Positions 22,343-32,984 of a stretch of DNA of 64,000 bases are shown here, piece by piece. Source of the DNA: Athripsodes cinereus (taxonomy: Eukaryota; Arthropoda; Insecta; Trichoptera; Leptoceridae); the NCBI GenBank assembly GCA_947579605.1, contig OX388318.1, positions 23,484,098-23,548,097 of the forward strand, in the 5' to 3' direction. Below the pieces are notes generated by a model. The model was not told where the DNA came from, made no database searches, and worked only from the letters and a program-made list of their open reading frames with translations. A program made the position numbers and the translations under genes. Position 1 is the first letter of the stretch; each line of letters starts with the position of its first letter.

Positions 22343-22554
22343 CAAGTTTACTCTTGACATAATCTAAATAAGATCTCAATCTTGCCTTTATCTTAATTCT
22401 ACGACGCGCGAAGGGACTTAGTCGAAAATACCGCGCTACCGCTACCACGAGATTGGTACTCACGTATTTTTTTAATATAGTCACTTCGCGTATCGTAGAA
22501 TTAAGATCAATACGAGATTAAGATCGTATTTAGATTGTGTCAAGAGCAACCTTG
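22343..22554. mobile_element. Fold-back MITE, CWG-target family
   Basis: Arms begin CAAGTTTACTCTTGACATAA and end GTGTCAAGAGCAACCTTG, with a palindromic interior (CTACGACGCGCGAAG against CTTCGCGTATCGTAG) and a central CGCGCTACCGCTACC. It is flanked by CTG on both sides, a clean 3-bp TSD. Confidence 0.85.
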
Positions 22555-22589
22555 CTGGTTTCGACTAACAAAGTCATCGCAAAATTAAT

Positions 22590-22770
22590 AAATTTACTTT
22601 TAATAACATTTTTAAATGAAACACGATATCTAGTTATTCCACTATTGACTTTAATTAATAACTATTAATAACATTATTTTGACAATAAATTTGTAGGTCG
22701 AAACCAGGTCACTACATAATTAGGTAAATATTAACTAAGACTAAAATCAATTGTGTTTTCTTCCACATAT
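22590..22770 (+). repeat. Interspersed repeat (unclassified)
   Basis: GGTCGAAACCAGGTCACTAC and AAATCAATTGTGTTTTCTTC match the repeat at 11385. Its left part (GAAACACGATATCTAG, TTATTCCACTATTGACTTT) also resembles 16900-16940. Confidence 0.4.
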
Positions 22771-23194
22771 TTTGGGAATATTTTTTTTATCAATTTTTAA
22801 TTTTCAAACATTTATTATAGGTAATTAATTTTTAATCACTGAACATTCTCAAAATACGTCCCAGCCATGACCATCGTCTCTCCTGTACTATGGAGACTAT
22901 AGATCGGTGGTATTACCATATGAAAAAAAATAATACTACTCTATACAAGTATCACCGTGTAGTGTAGTTTCCGTAATAATTGTGTTTGAGATGCACACAG
23001 CCCCATTAAGTAGCTAATATTAAATTTGTTATAGAGTAAAATACAGTTAGCAAATAAAATGCATAAATAGACAAACAAAATACTATAGCTTATATACATT
23101 ATTATGAAGTATAGAGGTCACCTATTATATGAACATTATTTAATTAAAAAGTTACTTACTTTTACCTATTTTGTTTAGTTAAAAAGTTTGAATA
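22771..23194. other. AT-rich spacer, nothing recognised
   Basis: No supported feature. Confidence 0.4.
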
Positions 23195-23276
23195 CGTTTT
23201 TATTCCTAGGAGTACCCGACAATGAATTGGCCTCGGAATCTTTTCCGTAGGTTTTCGAGTGTCCTGTAAAAGTGGG
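23195..23276 (+). mobile_element. Family A, 5' fragment
   Basis: GGAGTACCCGACAATGAATT and GGTTTTCGAGTGTCCTGTAA match the head. The copy is cut at GTGGGTGTTT by a reverse-strand family B fragment. Confidence 0.6.
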
Positions 23277-23395
23277 TGTTTTTTTATTTATTTATTCTTT
23301 TTGTAAATCATCATTATATAACAGTGTTGACAAAACAACACAGAATTTAAAATGCCAAATAAATCAGTGATTTCTTTCATCTAACCACGACACAT
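23277..23395 (-). repeat. Family B: LINE 3'-end fragment
   Basis: TTATTTATTTATTCTTTTTG (tail complement) to GATTTCTTTCATCTAACCAC (start complement). It interrupts a family A copy. Confidence 0.65.
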
Positions 23396-23559
23396 TGAGA
23401 TACATTTAATTAAAACAAATATACTTATATATAATACCATCAATACATAACAAAAGAAAATAAAACAAAATTTAAAATTATATTTGTGGAACAACACGTG
23501 GCAGGGATTTAAAATTTCTACTCATTTATTTATCATGAATTTATTAGTTATACAATGCA

Positions 23560-23830
23560 CAGAGAGTGAGTTTATCGCTAGAATTGCAATATCTTCCAAC
23601 TAACCCAGATGAGGTTTTGCATACATCCTGATTATCTTTTTTTTTGACATGGAGAGGACGTTTTGCAAATTATTTGTTTAAAAATGTCACCCTGCACCAA
23701 ACCAGGCCAAGACGATCACAGCAGGGGAAAAAACTAAAATTAAGATGTAAAATATCTTCTTTTTGAAGACACTTGAAAACTTACGGAAAAAATTAGAAGA
23801 CCATTTCTTCGTCAATTGCTTCATGGTTTA
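23560..23830. repeat. Jumbled fragments of LINE 3' end and family A
   Basis: 23560-23610 matches a LINE 3' end in reverse (GAGTTTATCGCTAG, TTCCAACTAACCCA). 23612-23690 is a forward middle piece of A (GATGAGGTTTTGCATACATC, ACATGGAGAGGAC). 23735-23830 is a reverse head piece of A (TAAGATGTAAAATATCTTC, CTTGAAAACTTACGG). Confidence 0.5.
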
Positions 23831-23839
23831 AATTAAAAT

Positions 23840-25600
23840 ATGATTAAATGTGTTATTTTAATAATTATTAGATTAATTAATTAAAATAAGATCACACGTT
23901 CATTAAATATCATATAAAAGCACATAATCTAATTACAAAAATCGTTAATTAGGTGCTTACATCAAACATCATTACACTTACATTGTAAGATCTCTTGTTA
24001 GATAACAGAAATTATTGTAAATTATTATGTACGTGGTTCAATATAAAATGTACTTTTTAAATTATCATAATTTGTAACAATATATCTAATTAGATAATGA
24101 TATATTTTATATCTTATATAATTTTACAAAGTAATAAAATAATATTATAAGTATTCTTCTAAACTTCCGATAGATACTTTTATGATTGGTTTAATTTATG
24201 TTAATTTAATAATAACATTATTTCCTTAGTTGGTTTGAATATATGTAATCTCATAATTTTTATTTATTTTGTACAGTTTTCAAAACATACTATGTTTTCA
24301 ATTTTCTAAATATCTACTACATCACGGCTCTTCTTTCATGTGTATAGTGCACGTGAAAAGGGCGCCAGTATGTACGCTGGAACATTAATTTAACGAAACC
24401 GGACATGGCGTACTCGAAATTCAGAAGTTTGCAATGAAAGACTACCGGGTTCATACAGTAAACGAACAGTTCGAATGAATATTCTGTCTCCGTTTTATTC
24501 TCTCTGCTGAAATAGGAGATTTGTTCTCACCGTTCGTTCGCTCAGTGTGAACACGAATAATAATAGTATACTTGATTTTACAAAATATTTAAAACTACAA
24601 TAATAAGCACTTATAGGATTACAACATGGGATAAGCAGCTAATTTTGTACAAGAGGCGAGTTTATCGCCGAGGCGCTATATGTATATTCCAAGCAACCCA
24701 AAATTCACATTGACAAAACGACATTAGTTACATATTACGTGCAAGCAAAAGTCAGTCTACAAAAGGTAATAAAATAAATTTCCACAGAATAATAATTGAT
24801 TATTAAATATTATACACAGATGTTAATGTTATTTTTAGATCAATCGTATTATGATTTAATCTAGATTCATAAATAATGTGTAATTATATTTCATAAAACT
24901 AATTGTACGTACATAACATATTGACACAAATCTAACAATTTAATTACGGTATTTATCGATAACCGCTCTTAATCTTTAGTCCACATATGTATATTGTAGT
25001 TTGGGCATAGAAAATACGGAAATTTTATGAAAATAATTGTACATAACTATAATAATTAATCATAATCTTTACAATTGTTGGTACATATATTTTATTATTA
25101 CTGTCTAAAAATAGACGCATGTTTATTAATTACATAATGCAATCTTGTGAAACCAAATTAAATCATATTATGTAATCGATAAATGACTCCGGTATATAAT
25201 TTCTAACCATATAGCACCAATTTATAAAAATCTTCATTATATGCTAAAGTTCTCTGCACAAGGTACATTGCTGGGGTTATATCATATAAACAATACAACC
25301 ATAATCCGAGATTTCTCATTTATCAATGTATTTATCTATATTTAAAATATGACGTGGATCTAATGTCCTAGAATTTACAAATTGTACAGTGTCCTTGAGG
25401 TGCTTTGGCACGTAAACGACACTTTAATATTTTCAAATAATAATATTAATAATATTTGATATAACGAAAACAAAATTTGTTTTTAGTTTTACTATGTTTT
25501 ATTTGTTGAATACATAACCAGGTTTCGACAAACAAGTTTTACAAAATTAGCGTCAACTCAATCGACAACCATAATACTCATGTAAAATGTTAAAATGACT
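23840..25600. other. AT-rich spacer with one LINE 3'-end scrap
   Basis: About 24645-24715 (GAGGCGAGTTTATCGCCGAG, then TTCCAAGCAACCCA) is a reverse LINE 3'-end fragment. The rest shows nothing assignable. Confidence 0.4.
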
Positions 25601-25609
25601 GTCCTCAAT

Positions 25610-25721
25610 TACCGCGGTATTGGCATGCACGTATTTTTTATTATATTCACTTCACATATCGTAGAGTTTAAAATCAAGACAATATTAAGATGGAATTTAG
25701 ATTGTGTCAAGAGTAACGCTG
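25610..25721. mobile_element. Fold-back MITE, right half
   Basis: TTCACATATCGTAGAGTTTA through AGATTGTGTCAAGAGTAACG matches the right arm of the family; the right flank is CAG. The left arm is degraded beyond recognition. Confidence 0.6.
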
Positions 25722-25750
25722 CAGCTCTTTGTACGATCTTAAGGGGAGTC

Positions 25751-26126
25751 CACATTTGTTCACTTTCAGTGATCACTCTGGATGATCCTCCAAGATGAAA
25801 AGGTGTGAACAGGCGTTACATCAATAGTGATCACTAGCGATGACGGTTGAAAGCGATTACTACCCGACATAATTTTGATGAAAGGTCCTTTCACTGGGAC
25901 GAACATAAACAATTTGTTTTAATTTTTATTAACTGCTAATTTTCATTTTTTTATTTAAATATTTTTTTTTTTACGAAATACGTTAAACTACATATTATAA
26001 TATGACCGTGAGTGTTGACATGGCAGTGAAAGCATAGGATGAACAAGTGTCAATAGACGTGTTCACTTTTGATGAACAGCTTTGACCCTGACACTCTGGA
26101 TGATCATCGAAAGTGAAGCAATGAGC
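25751..26126. mobile_element. MITE with ~35-40-bp inverted ends
   Basis: Left CATTTGTTCACTTTCAGTGA and onward to TCTGGATGATC is mirrored on the right by TCTGGATGATCATCGAAAGT, then GAAGCAATGAG. Internal sequence is non-coding. No other copy and no clear TSD, so the superfamily is not assigned. Confidence 0.55.
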
Positions 26127-26510
26127 TTATAAAGCTTTGCCACCCCCTGTAATTTGTTCCCTTAGGCATCCCTTCTATTACTTTACTAATTAAATAAATT
26201 GCGTCATCATTTAAACAAATAAAAAAGTAATTAAATAGATGCAACTTATTTCAGATATATAATATAATTTAATGATGTGTAATAAATATGAACATTGTTG
26301 ATGCTATAATCTTTTCATAATAATATATACGTAATCGACATTATTACAAAGTAAAGATGAAATTTCATATTACCCATTAATAAACTCAATCGTTTCATTA
26401 TTAGTAAATATTATTACAATTCAAAAACAATAATTTATTATATACTTAATAAAATAATAAACATTCTCTTTGCTCTTTTACGTAATCTTTCAAAATGATT
26501 AACCGTTTGT
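26127..26510. other. AT-rich spacer, nothing recognised
   Basis: No supported feature. Confidence 0.4.
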
Positions 26511-26517
26511 ATTGAAA

Positions 26518-26790
26518 CTGTGGAGCGCCAAGCAAAGAATTGGTCTTCCTCTTTTTTCCGTAAATTTTCGAGTGTCCTGTAAAAGGCGAGAAATAACGAA
26601 ACTTTATATCTGTAAAAGACGAGAAATAACGAAACTTTATATCTCAAATTTATATCAAAAATTGTGCCGCGATGGTGTAGTAGTAGTAGTAGTAGTATAT
26701 CTCAAATTCAGCAATGAAGTTTGGCACTCATCCTGCATCTCTTATTTTTTGTTTGCACGGAGAGAACAGCTTGCATGTATGTATTATTTC
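26518..26790 (+). mobile_element. Family A copy with internal duplication and nested insertion
   Basis: The head is clear (CTGTGGAGCGCCAAGCAAAG, TTTCGAGTGTCCTGTAAAAG). A 33-bp piece starting GAGAAATAACGAAAC is duplicated in tandem, and a 45-bp A tail is inserted at 26651. The body continues with ATTCAGCAATGAAGTTTGG and GCACGGAGAGAACAGC; the 3' block is missing. Confidence 0.7.
26651..26695 (+). mobile_element. 45-bp family A tail inserted into another A copy
   Basis: TGTGCCGCGATGGTG plus a TAG-repeat, flanked by a perfect 13-bp TSD TATATCTCAAATT (26638-26650 and 26696-26708). It is an extreme 5' truncation and again marks the TAG end as 3'. Confidence 0.8.
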
Positions 26791-26839
26791 CCCATCATTT
26801 AGTGTAATTATTTTATAAAAGTTAAGACTTTTAAGAAAG

Positions 26840-27065
26840 ACTTTAAACATACCTTATCGCTGAATTAAAGATGCCAAATATCTTAACATACCATCCTTTT
26901 ACAGGACACTCTTCATCATCTTCAGTTGAGCGATGAGGTATGCCGCCCATCCTGAATGTCTTTAATTTAATTGGCACGAAGAGGATGACTTGTATATTTA
27001 TAACATGCAGGTAGTCAGCTTGCTACCCCACTTGTAGGAATGCCGAGATGGTATGTATACAGGAA
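26840..27065. repeat. Two family A fragments, head to head
   Basis: 26845-26920 is a reverse piece (TTATCGCTGAATTAAAGATG, CCTTTTACAGGACACTC). 26930-27060 is forward (GCGATGAGGTATGCCGCCCA to ACCCCACTTGTAGG, then GAGATGGTATG). In the forward piece the tail is TATG-like, as in the RTE-like LINE. Confidence 0.6.
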
Positions 27066-27300
27066 TATTCGCTCACGCCGTATCCCAAGTGGGGTAGGCA
27101 AAGAGAACGGAACGCCATATAGATTTGTTTTTTTACATACTTTTTTCGCTTCTTCCACATTCATACAATATCTAATGCACGCACGTCGATTTCTCTTACT
27201 CAATACACGGCCGTACTAAAGAATTTGATCTACATGGTCAAGTCATGTAGGTCTCGGACGCCCGCACTTCCTCACACATCTCTTTTTAGACAAGTAGGTA
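27060..27300 (-). pseudogene. RTE-like LINE 3' end
   Basis: On the reverse strand: an RRACIRYCMNVEEAKKVCKK segment, then GCCTACCCCACTTGGGATAC and GGCGTGA, the terminal ORF2 codons and stop. The ACCCCACTTGGGATA stretch is the variant closest to the family A 3' block. Upstream coding is broken by stops. Confidence 0.65.
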
Positions 27301-28343
27301 TATCAGATATTCAGATAAGTATACGGGACACTCAACAAATTAACGAAAAGGATTGGAAGAGACCTATTCTCACTGGCAGGATTACACTGGATAACTCAGT
27401 AGGTACATATGATTATTTACCCATATACAGAATATTATGATATCCCCCCCCCTCCTCCTTCAGTGCGGTGCGGTGTGGTTCGATGCGATGTCAGTGGTGT
27501 GTTGTGGTGATCATTATTATTATTTGGAGAAAGTAGATGGACCAGATGCCTGATGCTTATACCCACTAAGATATAATTATTTATTACCCATCATATTACA
27601 TATACCTACGTACGTTATATCAACACAAATAAGTATAATACATATTAAACCATAATATACTTCTTCGTAATATTATATCTTTATACACACACACATACAC
27701 TCACACACGTAGCACTACAGTGCTATCATTAGGTGGTAATATAGTTTTGAGTTTTATTATTTTTTCTCGATGTTGTTATTTGATGGGTGATGGCAAAGAC
27801 CCAATAATTTAATGTAACCGTAAGGTGTCGTTTATCCTAAGCTAGCCCTTAATTTGGTTGAATTTACTTTTATATCGAATAAACATTAATATTATTCATA
27901 GTGATCACATAATAGTTTGCTAATTTCAATATATTTTATTTCAAGTTTTTTTCCTACATCACATGCATGCGCTACCATGTTTTTACGCCATACTAATGCT
28001 AAATGATTCCTTTTACCAACTTTTTACTGGCCAAACTGTTATTGATAACGGAAATAAACTGTCTCTTTTAAAAAATCGTTCTATTCCAATTTGTAAAAAA
28101 AAACACATACCAATTAGCTTGCCCACATAATACAGTGGAACTTAATTAACTTGGGACTTTTTAAGGCTAATAAGCAAGATGTGGGGAGCTTACAAGCATT
28201 CACAAGACGGGACACAGTGATGAAGCCTAACACTTAAGTATAGTATATATTATTATTTGAATGCTTTTTGCTAAAAAAAAAACTGTATGTATTGTGTTCA
28301 ATGTACAGTAGAGAATGAATAAATAAATAAATATATATTCAAG
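27301..28343. other. AT-rich spacer with a C-run and LINE-like tail
   Basis: A C-rich run near 27444-27460 is followed by a G/T-rich stretch. About 28290-28335 (CAATGTACAGTAGAGAATG, then AATAAATAAATA) looks like a LINE 3' end with its tail. Nothing else assignable. Confidence 0.4.
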
Positions 28344-28571
28344 GTGGTCACAATCCTCAACATTGAGGGGCCGTATGGAAGAAGAATATGGCTAAATAAA
28401 GCGGAAGAAGAAAACCTTAACGATCAACTGCACACACATATCCTTCAACCATCACTCCAAAAGAATATGATTGGCAGAAGTCATTCGTATCACACTTATG
28501 AAGATGGTTGGGAGAATCAATACGAAACGTTAACAAATATTTTTAAAACTTTAAAAACTATAGCTGATTAA
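28344..28571 (+). other. Unrecognised 75-codon open frame
   Basis: Encodes an acidic/polar peptide with GPYGRRIWLNKAEEENLND and YHTYEDGWENQYETLTNIFK. Base composition is less AT-rich and amino-acid usage more protein-like than most short frames here. It starts right after an AATAAATA tail and stops before AT-rich sequence. I do not recognise the family. It may be the last exon or a relic of a mobile-element gene. Confidence 0.25.
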
Positions 28572-29880
28572 AAATACTTTACTGTGCATTAAAACAAGAT
28601 TGATACTAATATTATGTTAGACATTTTCAACATGTAAAAAAGACAGTAAGGCCGGAAACATTATAGATATAAGACTTTTACTAGAAGGAAGTGACAATAG
28701 GTACCTATGTATAGTGTTGCCAACATTAGTTGTAATAATAGATAAAGATAGTAATATCATACAAGATAATTATAATTGATAGATAGATAATAATGGCAAC
28801 ATTGCATTGAGATTGTTAAGCGTACGAGTGCTATTACAGCTGACAATTGACTGAGAGCACTGTAGTCGTCAGTAGCGGCACATATTATGTATATAAAAGA
28901 AAAGATGATGATGTACGATTTTATGGCATGAATATGTATAACAATTGCTCCTGTATAAATACGTGATAATTAATACTGGTAACATAGCTAACATGTGGAA
29001 GTGTATGAAGTTATGGAAATAAAAAATGCCAGGATAAGATATTAAGTATCAGGGGTATGAAAATGTCTTCACTAATCAATGCTGAGACTATACGCTAATA
29101 CACTCAGCAAAAAAATGTTGTTATGCGACAGATGATGGCCCTGATTTTGTCGTGTTTTGATAAGGTACAAGTATAATTTAACGAAAAAACACCTCTTTTT
29201 CGTCCATAAGGTATCCCGTGACCTAGAAGATCTTACTATACAATACACTGTTCTGTGACAACGACATTATATTGTAAAAATAATATAGAAATAGTGAATC
29301 GATTGGCGATTAGATGTTCGAATTGAAGAAGGCTGTTTACTATGCTGTGCGCCTGGTAACAACGAGAAAATTACACATTATTAATTATTTATTAAACTTT
29401 AATAAATGCCATTTTAAAAACAATATCGAATACTTCACTCAATACAATTTGCATCAATGCATATCATTTCTCCACACTCCATACAATTTAACATACGAAC
29501 ACAAGAATTATTAATTACTTATTAGGTTGTAGTTTTACATATTTTACAAACATGCGTTGCTTATTTGCAAATATGAAACGTACGTCACTGCTTATAATAA
29601 ATATGTACCTAATAATTGTGAGCTATTTATCTTAACAAGATCGCACCTTTTGTTATATATGATATTATAGTCTATGCTTTTCTTTCTAGAAACATTATAG
29701 ATAATAGGTTGTATCATTTATTTTTAATGTAATTGATAGTGCACTTGCTAAGCAAGTATATTTATCCATGGAATGCAAAATAATAATTACAACAAGTGAA
29801 TGTTGTTGTATCATTTTTATCAGTTACTTTGCATTTGTCTTTTTTCCAAAAATGATCCTCAAGCAATTTGGTAAGCTTTT
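28572..29880. other. AT-rich spacer, nothing firm
   Basis: 28700-28910 has a tract with repeated GATAGATAATAATGGCAAC-like pieces and a TATATAAAAG motif at about 28892, which might be an old promoter or LTR scrap. I cannot define ends. Confidence 0.35.
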
Positions 29881-29886
29881 CAAAAA

Positions 29887-30225
29887 TCTAATATATAATA
29901 TTCTCGTGTCACTGTGTTTGTTATCATACTCCTCCGAAACGGCTGGACCAATTTTGATAAAATTTTGTTTGCTTATCGGGTAGGTCTGAGAATCGGCTAA
30001 CATCTATTTTTCATACTCCTAAAAGTTAAGAGTGGTCCACCCCGTATTTTTTTATGTTATTTGTTGGACAATTTTTTTTATTTTTATTTTTTTATGATGG
30101 TGCATTAAAAAATACATACAGCCCTAATTTTTCACTCTTCTTCCATCAACCCCTATTTTTTAAAAGCGATATTAGTAATCTAAAAATAATGTATATGGCA
30201 AAACAACGTTTGCCGGGTCAGCTAG
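29887..30225 (+). mobile_element. Non-autonomous Helitron
   Basis: Begins TCTAATATATAATATTCTCG after an A and ends GCCGGGTCAGCTAG before a T: TC at the 5' end, CTAG (CTRR) at the 3' end, and insertion between A and T, as expected for Helitrons. The internal ACTCCTCCGAAACGGCTGG is a sequence I associate with lepidopteran Helitrons. About 339 bp; no Rep/helicase coding. Confidence 0.75.
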
Positions 30226-30329
30226 TAAAAATATAAAGCTAATCGAAGTCCTAGAATAAAAATATCCTTCCTCCATTCGGAATAAATTCTAGACTGATTG
30301 AGTGACTCTATCGCGTAAAACGAAATAAA

Positions 30330-30481
30330 GACATTTAACGTCTTAAATTCAATGATCAGTTTTGCGACGCACCCCCGAATGTCTCAATTTTTGTTAGGAC
30401 AGCTTACATGTTTATGACAAACAGGTAGTCTGCCAGCCACCCACTTGTGGGATATGCCGTGCTGGTATAGTAGCAGCAGTA
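30330..30481 (+). mobile_element. Family A, 5'-truncated
   Basis: AAGACATTTAACGTCTTAAA to CCACTTGTGGGATATGCCG, then GCTGGTATAG and a TAG/CAG-type tail. The head is missing. Confidence 0.7.
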
Positions 30482-31257
30482 TACTGTAAAAATAAAACAA
30501 ATAAATAAATTCATTTACTCATGAGTAATAATTTATCTACCTGAGATAGAAATCTATGTTTTCAATTTAAGCATAATCACGCATTATTTACGAGTATGTA
30601 TGGCGATGCTTATTAAATAACAAACGCAAAATATCTACCCAATATCATTTATAGCAAAGCTCCACCCATATCTATTAAATTACTTTAAACATGCAATACA
30701 GTCGAATCTCGATGAATTGTATTACGAATGATAGTCGTAAATCACCAAATGAGTAAACATAAAAAAAACGTTTGTAGGTATTTATGAAGGCCTCTAAAGC
30801 TGTATGCTTCAAAAAGCCGGCTCGCGACCAATAACGACCCGTGAAGGAAGTAAACAACTGTTTTACTTTTCATGATTTAAGATGAAACTTCACCAAGACA
30901 ATCTTGACTTTATTAACATTTTCAAGTTTTCGAGGTTTTGCAATCCTGCGAAAATACTAATAATAAAGATCAGCCCCTTTCCAAATTCATCTGCATAATG
31001 AATTTGAGGTTAAGGGTTTCTTATGTACCATATTTTGTCAAAATATTGCAGTATTATCGTACACCATATTGAATTGTCTATTCAATCTAAGCATTTTTAT
31101 GAATTTTTTGAATGAAAAAAAGAATGAAAAAAAAGCATTTGAAATTGTCCCAAGGGGAAAATTTCCAAAAAACAGTAAGGTTGGCGTAGGCACTGACGTT
31201 CTTATCAATGGGTATAGAATGATGTAACCCCGCTAATGTGTAAATCTATTGTATTTA
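30482..31257. other. AT-rich spacer, nothing recognised
   Basis: No supported feature. Confidence 0.4.
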
Positions 31258-31395
31258 TTTATACCATCGCGACCTCTTCCAAAACTGGTTAGCCAATAAG
31301 TTCACTGCATGTAATACACATGCAGATCATCCTCTCAACGTTTGAAAAATTAAGACATTCGTGACGGGTAAAGTATTTTATTACTGAATGCTTAA
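31258..31395 (-). mobile_element. Family A, diverged
   Basis: ATACCATCGCGACCTCTTCC, ACTGCATGTAATACACATGC and TTAAGACATTCGTGACGG match the reverse 3' and middle parts. Confidence 0.55.
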
Positions 31396-31404
31396 TTAAT
31401 TTAT

Positions 31405-31628
31405 GCTTACTTAAGCGTTGTTATTAGAATGTGTGTAAATAATTTGCGATGGTTTAGACATGTGGAACGAATGGACGATGAAAGAATGATCAAGAGGGTG
31501 TATTTATATGTAAAAGAGCGGGCTTGACTACGTAGATCAAATTCTCGAGAAAAGTTGCGTAATGAGTGAGAGAAATCGACGTGCATGTACGAGAAACTGG
31601 AAGAATGTGGAAGAAGCGCAAGAAGTAT
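31405..31628 (+). pseudogene. RTE-like LINE remnant hosting the full-length LINE (left part)
   Basis: Reads VNNLRWFRHVERMDDERMIK, then SERNRRACTRNWKNVEEAQE, matching the 49566 copy. It breaks at AAGTAT and resumes at 37479. One in-frame stop (after KERA) shows it was already dead. Confidence 0.75.
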
Positions 31629-31712
31629 CACATCACATCTATGTCTATGGTTGTTCATGGCGGGTCGGTGAATTTTTCTCGCGACTAAACTATTCGCATT
31701 AAAAACAATAAA

Positions 31713-32423
31713 ATGGAACAGATCGCGAAAATGGAAGAGAATATTCAGAGAACGATGGAGGCCTTTAACAGAAGACTAGATGACATGCAATCTACCTGTG
31801 TTGATGACAAACTAAACCAACTGGTGAGGGAGTTTTCGGCATATAGAAAGATGACAGATGATTCACTGGCTACTCTTAAAAAAGAAATACAGGAGCTGGA
31901 GGATCAAACGGATGCACTGGAAACCACAAATAGAAGATCAGCACTGTTGATTCACGGTTTGACAGAGGACGATGGCGAAGAATTACGAACAAGGGTAGTG
32001 GAAGTCATCGCATCAAAGGTTGGTGTTGAGCTTTTGAAAGACTGTTTATTCAATGTTTTCCGTTTGGGAAGGCAGATCTCTTCAAGAACTAGACCGGTCG
32101 TCGTTTTCTTCGACTCTTTCAATACACGAAATAAAGTAATATCTAACAGGCGGAAACTAAAGGGCACATCGCTTCTTATCACGGAATTTCTAACCAAAAA
32201 ACGCCTGCAAATATTTAAAGACTGCAGAAAACTCGTGGGAACTGATACCTGGGTTTCTTCTGGAAAAATTTTCATCAAAACAAAGGATAAAACAATTACC
32301 TTGACATCGAGGCGGGACTTAGATTCCTTCAAGCGGTCTCATCAGGCAATTGCACAAGATACAACACAAAGCACCGGCAAGGACGTCTCAAAAAAGAAGT
32401 TAAGACCTCGTGCACCCAAATAA
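31713..32423 (+). CDS. LINE ORF1 protein (nucleic-acid-binding chaperone type)
   Basis: 236 codons. ORF1 proteins of this kind bind the element's RNA and form the particle that carries it back to DNA. Residues 1-75 are heptad-like and highly charged (KMEENIQRTMEAFNRRLDDM, then LATLKKEIQELEDQTDALE), a predicted coiled coil for trimerisation. Residues ~78-205 (SALLIHGLTEDDGE, RPVVVFFDSFNTRNKVISN, LLITEFLTKKRLQIFKDCRK, WVSSGKIFIKTKD) resemble the RNA-binding fold found in many insect LINE ORF1p and in the related Baculo_FP family. The tail is basic (KKKLRPRAPK). There is no CCHC zinc knuckle, unlike Jockey ORF1. The ATG at 31713 follows 84 bases of 5' UTR and the frame is intact. Confidence 0.85.
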   Translation: MEQIAKMEENIQRTMEAFNRRLDDMQSTCVDDKLNQLVREFSAYRKMTDDSLATLKKEIQELEDQTDALETTNRRSALLIHGLTEDDGEELRTRVVEVIASKVGVELLKDCLFNVFRLGRQISSRTRPVVVFFDSFNTRNKVISNRRKLKGTSLLITEFLTKKRLQIFKDCRKLVGTDTWVSSGKIFIKTKDKTITLTSRRDLDSFKRSHQAIAQDTTQSTGKDVSKKKLRPRAPK

Positions 32424-32763
32424 AATATTAATTTACACTTATATGGCATGATAAGGTTATAATAACAACGACATGATATTGCACTTGTATTGTTTTTATT
32501 CCAGAGATCATCAATATGCAGCGCCCATTTTGCTTTTGTTTGCTTACATTATACTATTTTAACTGTGTTTTAAATTATCAAATAACATAACGAATAACGT
32601 AGTGGTTTAACAAGTAAAATATTATTTTACACTTATATGGAATGATAAAGTTATAACAACGACATAATATTACACTTGTATTGTTTTTATTTCAGAGATC
32701 ATCAATATGCAGCGCCCATTTTGCTTTCGTTTACTTATATTGTATTATTTTAACTGTGTTTTT
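32421..32763 (+). repeat. Two-copy tandem repeat in the LINE inter-ORF region
   Basis: 32421-32568 is repeated at 32615-32763 (offset 194 bp, about 90% identical by eye). Each copy contains a T-rich tract ending in CAG (32504 and 32695), then AGATCATCAATATGCAGCGC and CCATTTTGCTT. The first copy begins at the ORF1 stop codon. Confidence 0.85.
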
Positions 32764-32984
32764 ACTCTTGATATATATTCTCTATTTTTAATGTATTATT
32801 AATTGAGATACTTGTTTATGGATTGCACACTGATTTCATAGTACATTTTACTTAAATGGTTAAATTATTATCTCGATATTACGATCACTCTCGGTTTGTT
32901 TTGATTTCAGTGACAGTTTTATGCGCTACCCACACGACGCTCATGGGTTCTCATGATTTGTTGCATATTTTTATAGCTATGTAG

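Noticed and set aside
28700..28910. LTR of a retrotransposon
   Set aside because: TATA-like motif but no TG...CA ends, no second LTR, no gag-pol remnants.
31952..32332. 126-codon frame antisense to ORF1
   Set aside because: Shadow of ORF1 on the opposite strand, without recognisable motifs.
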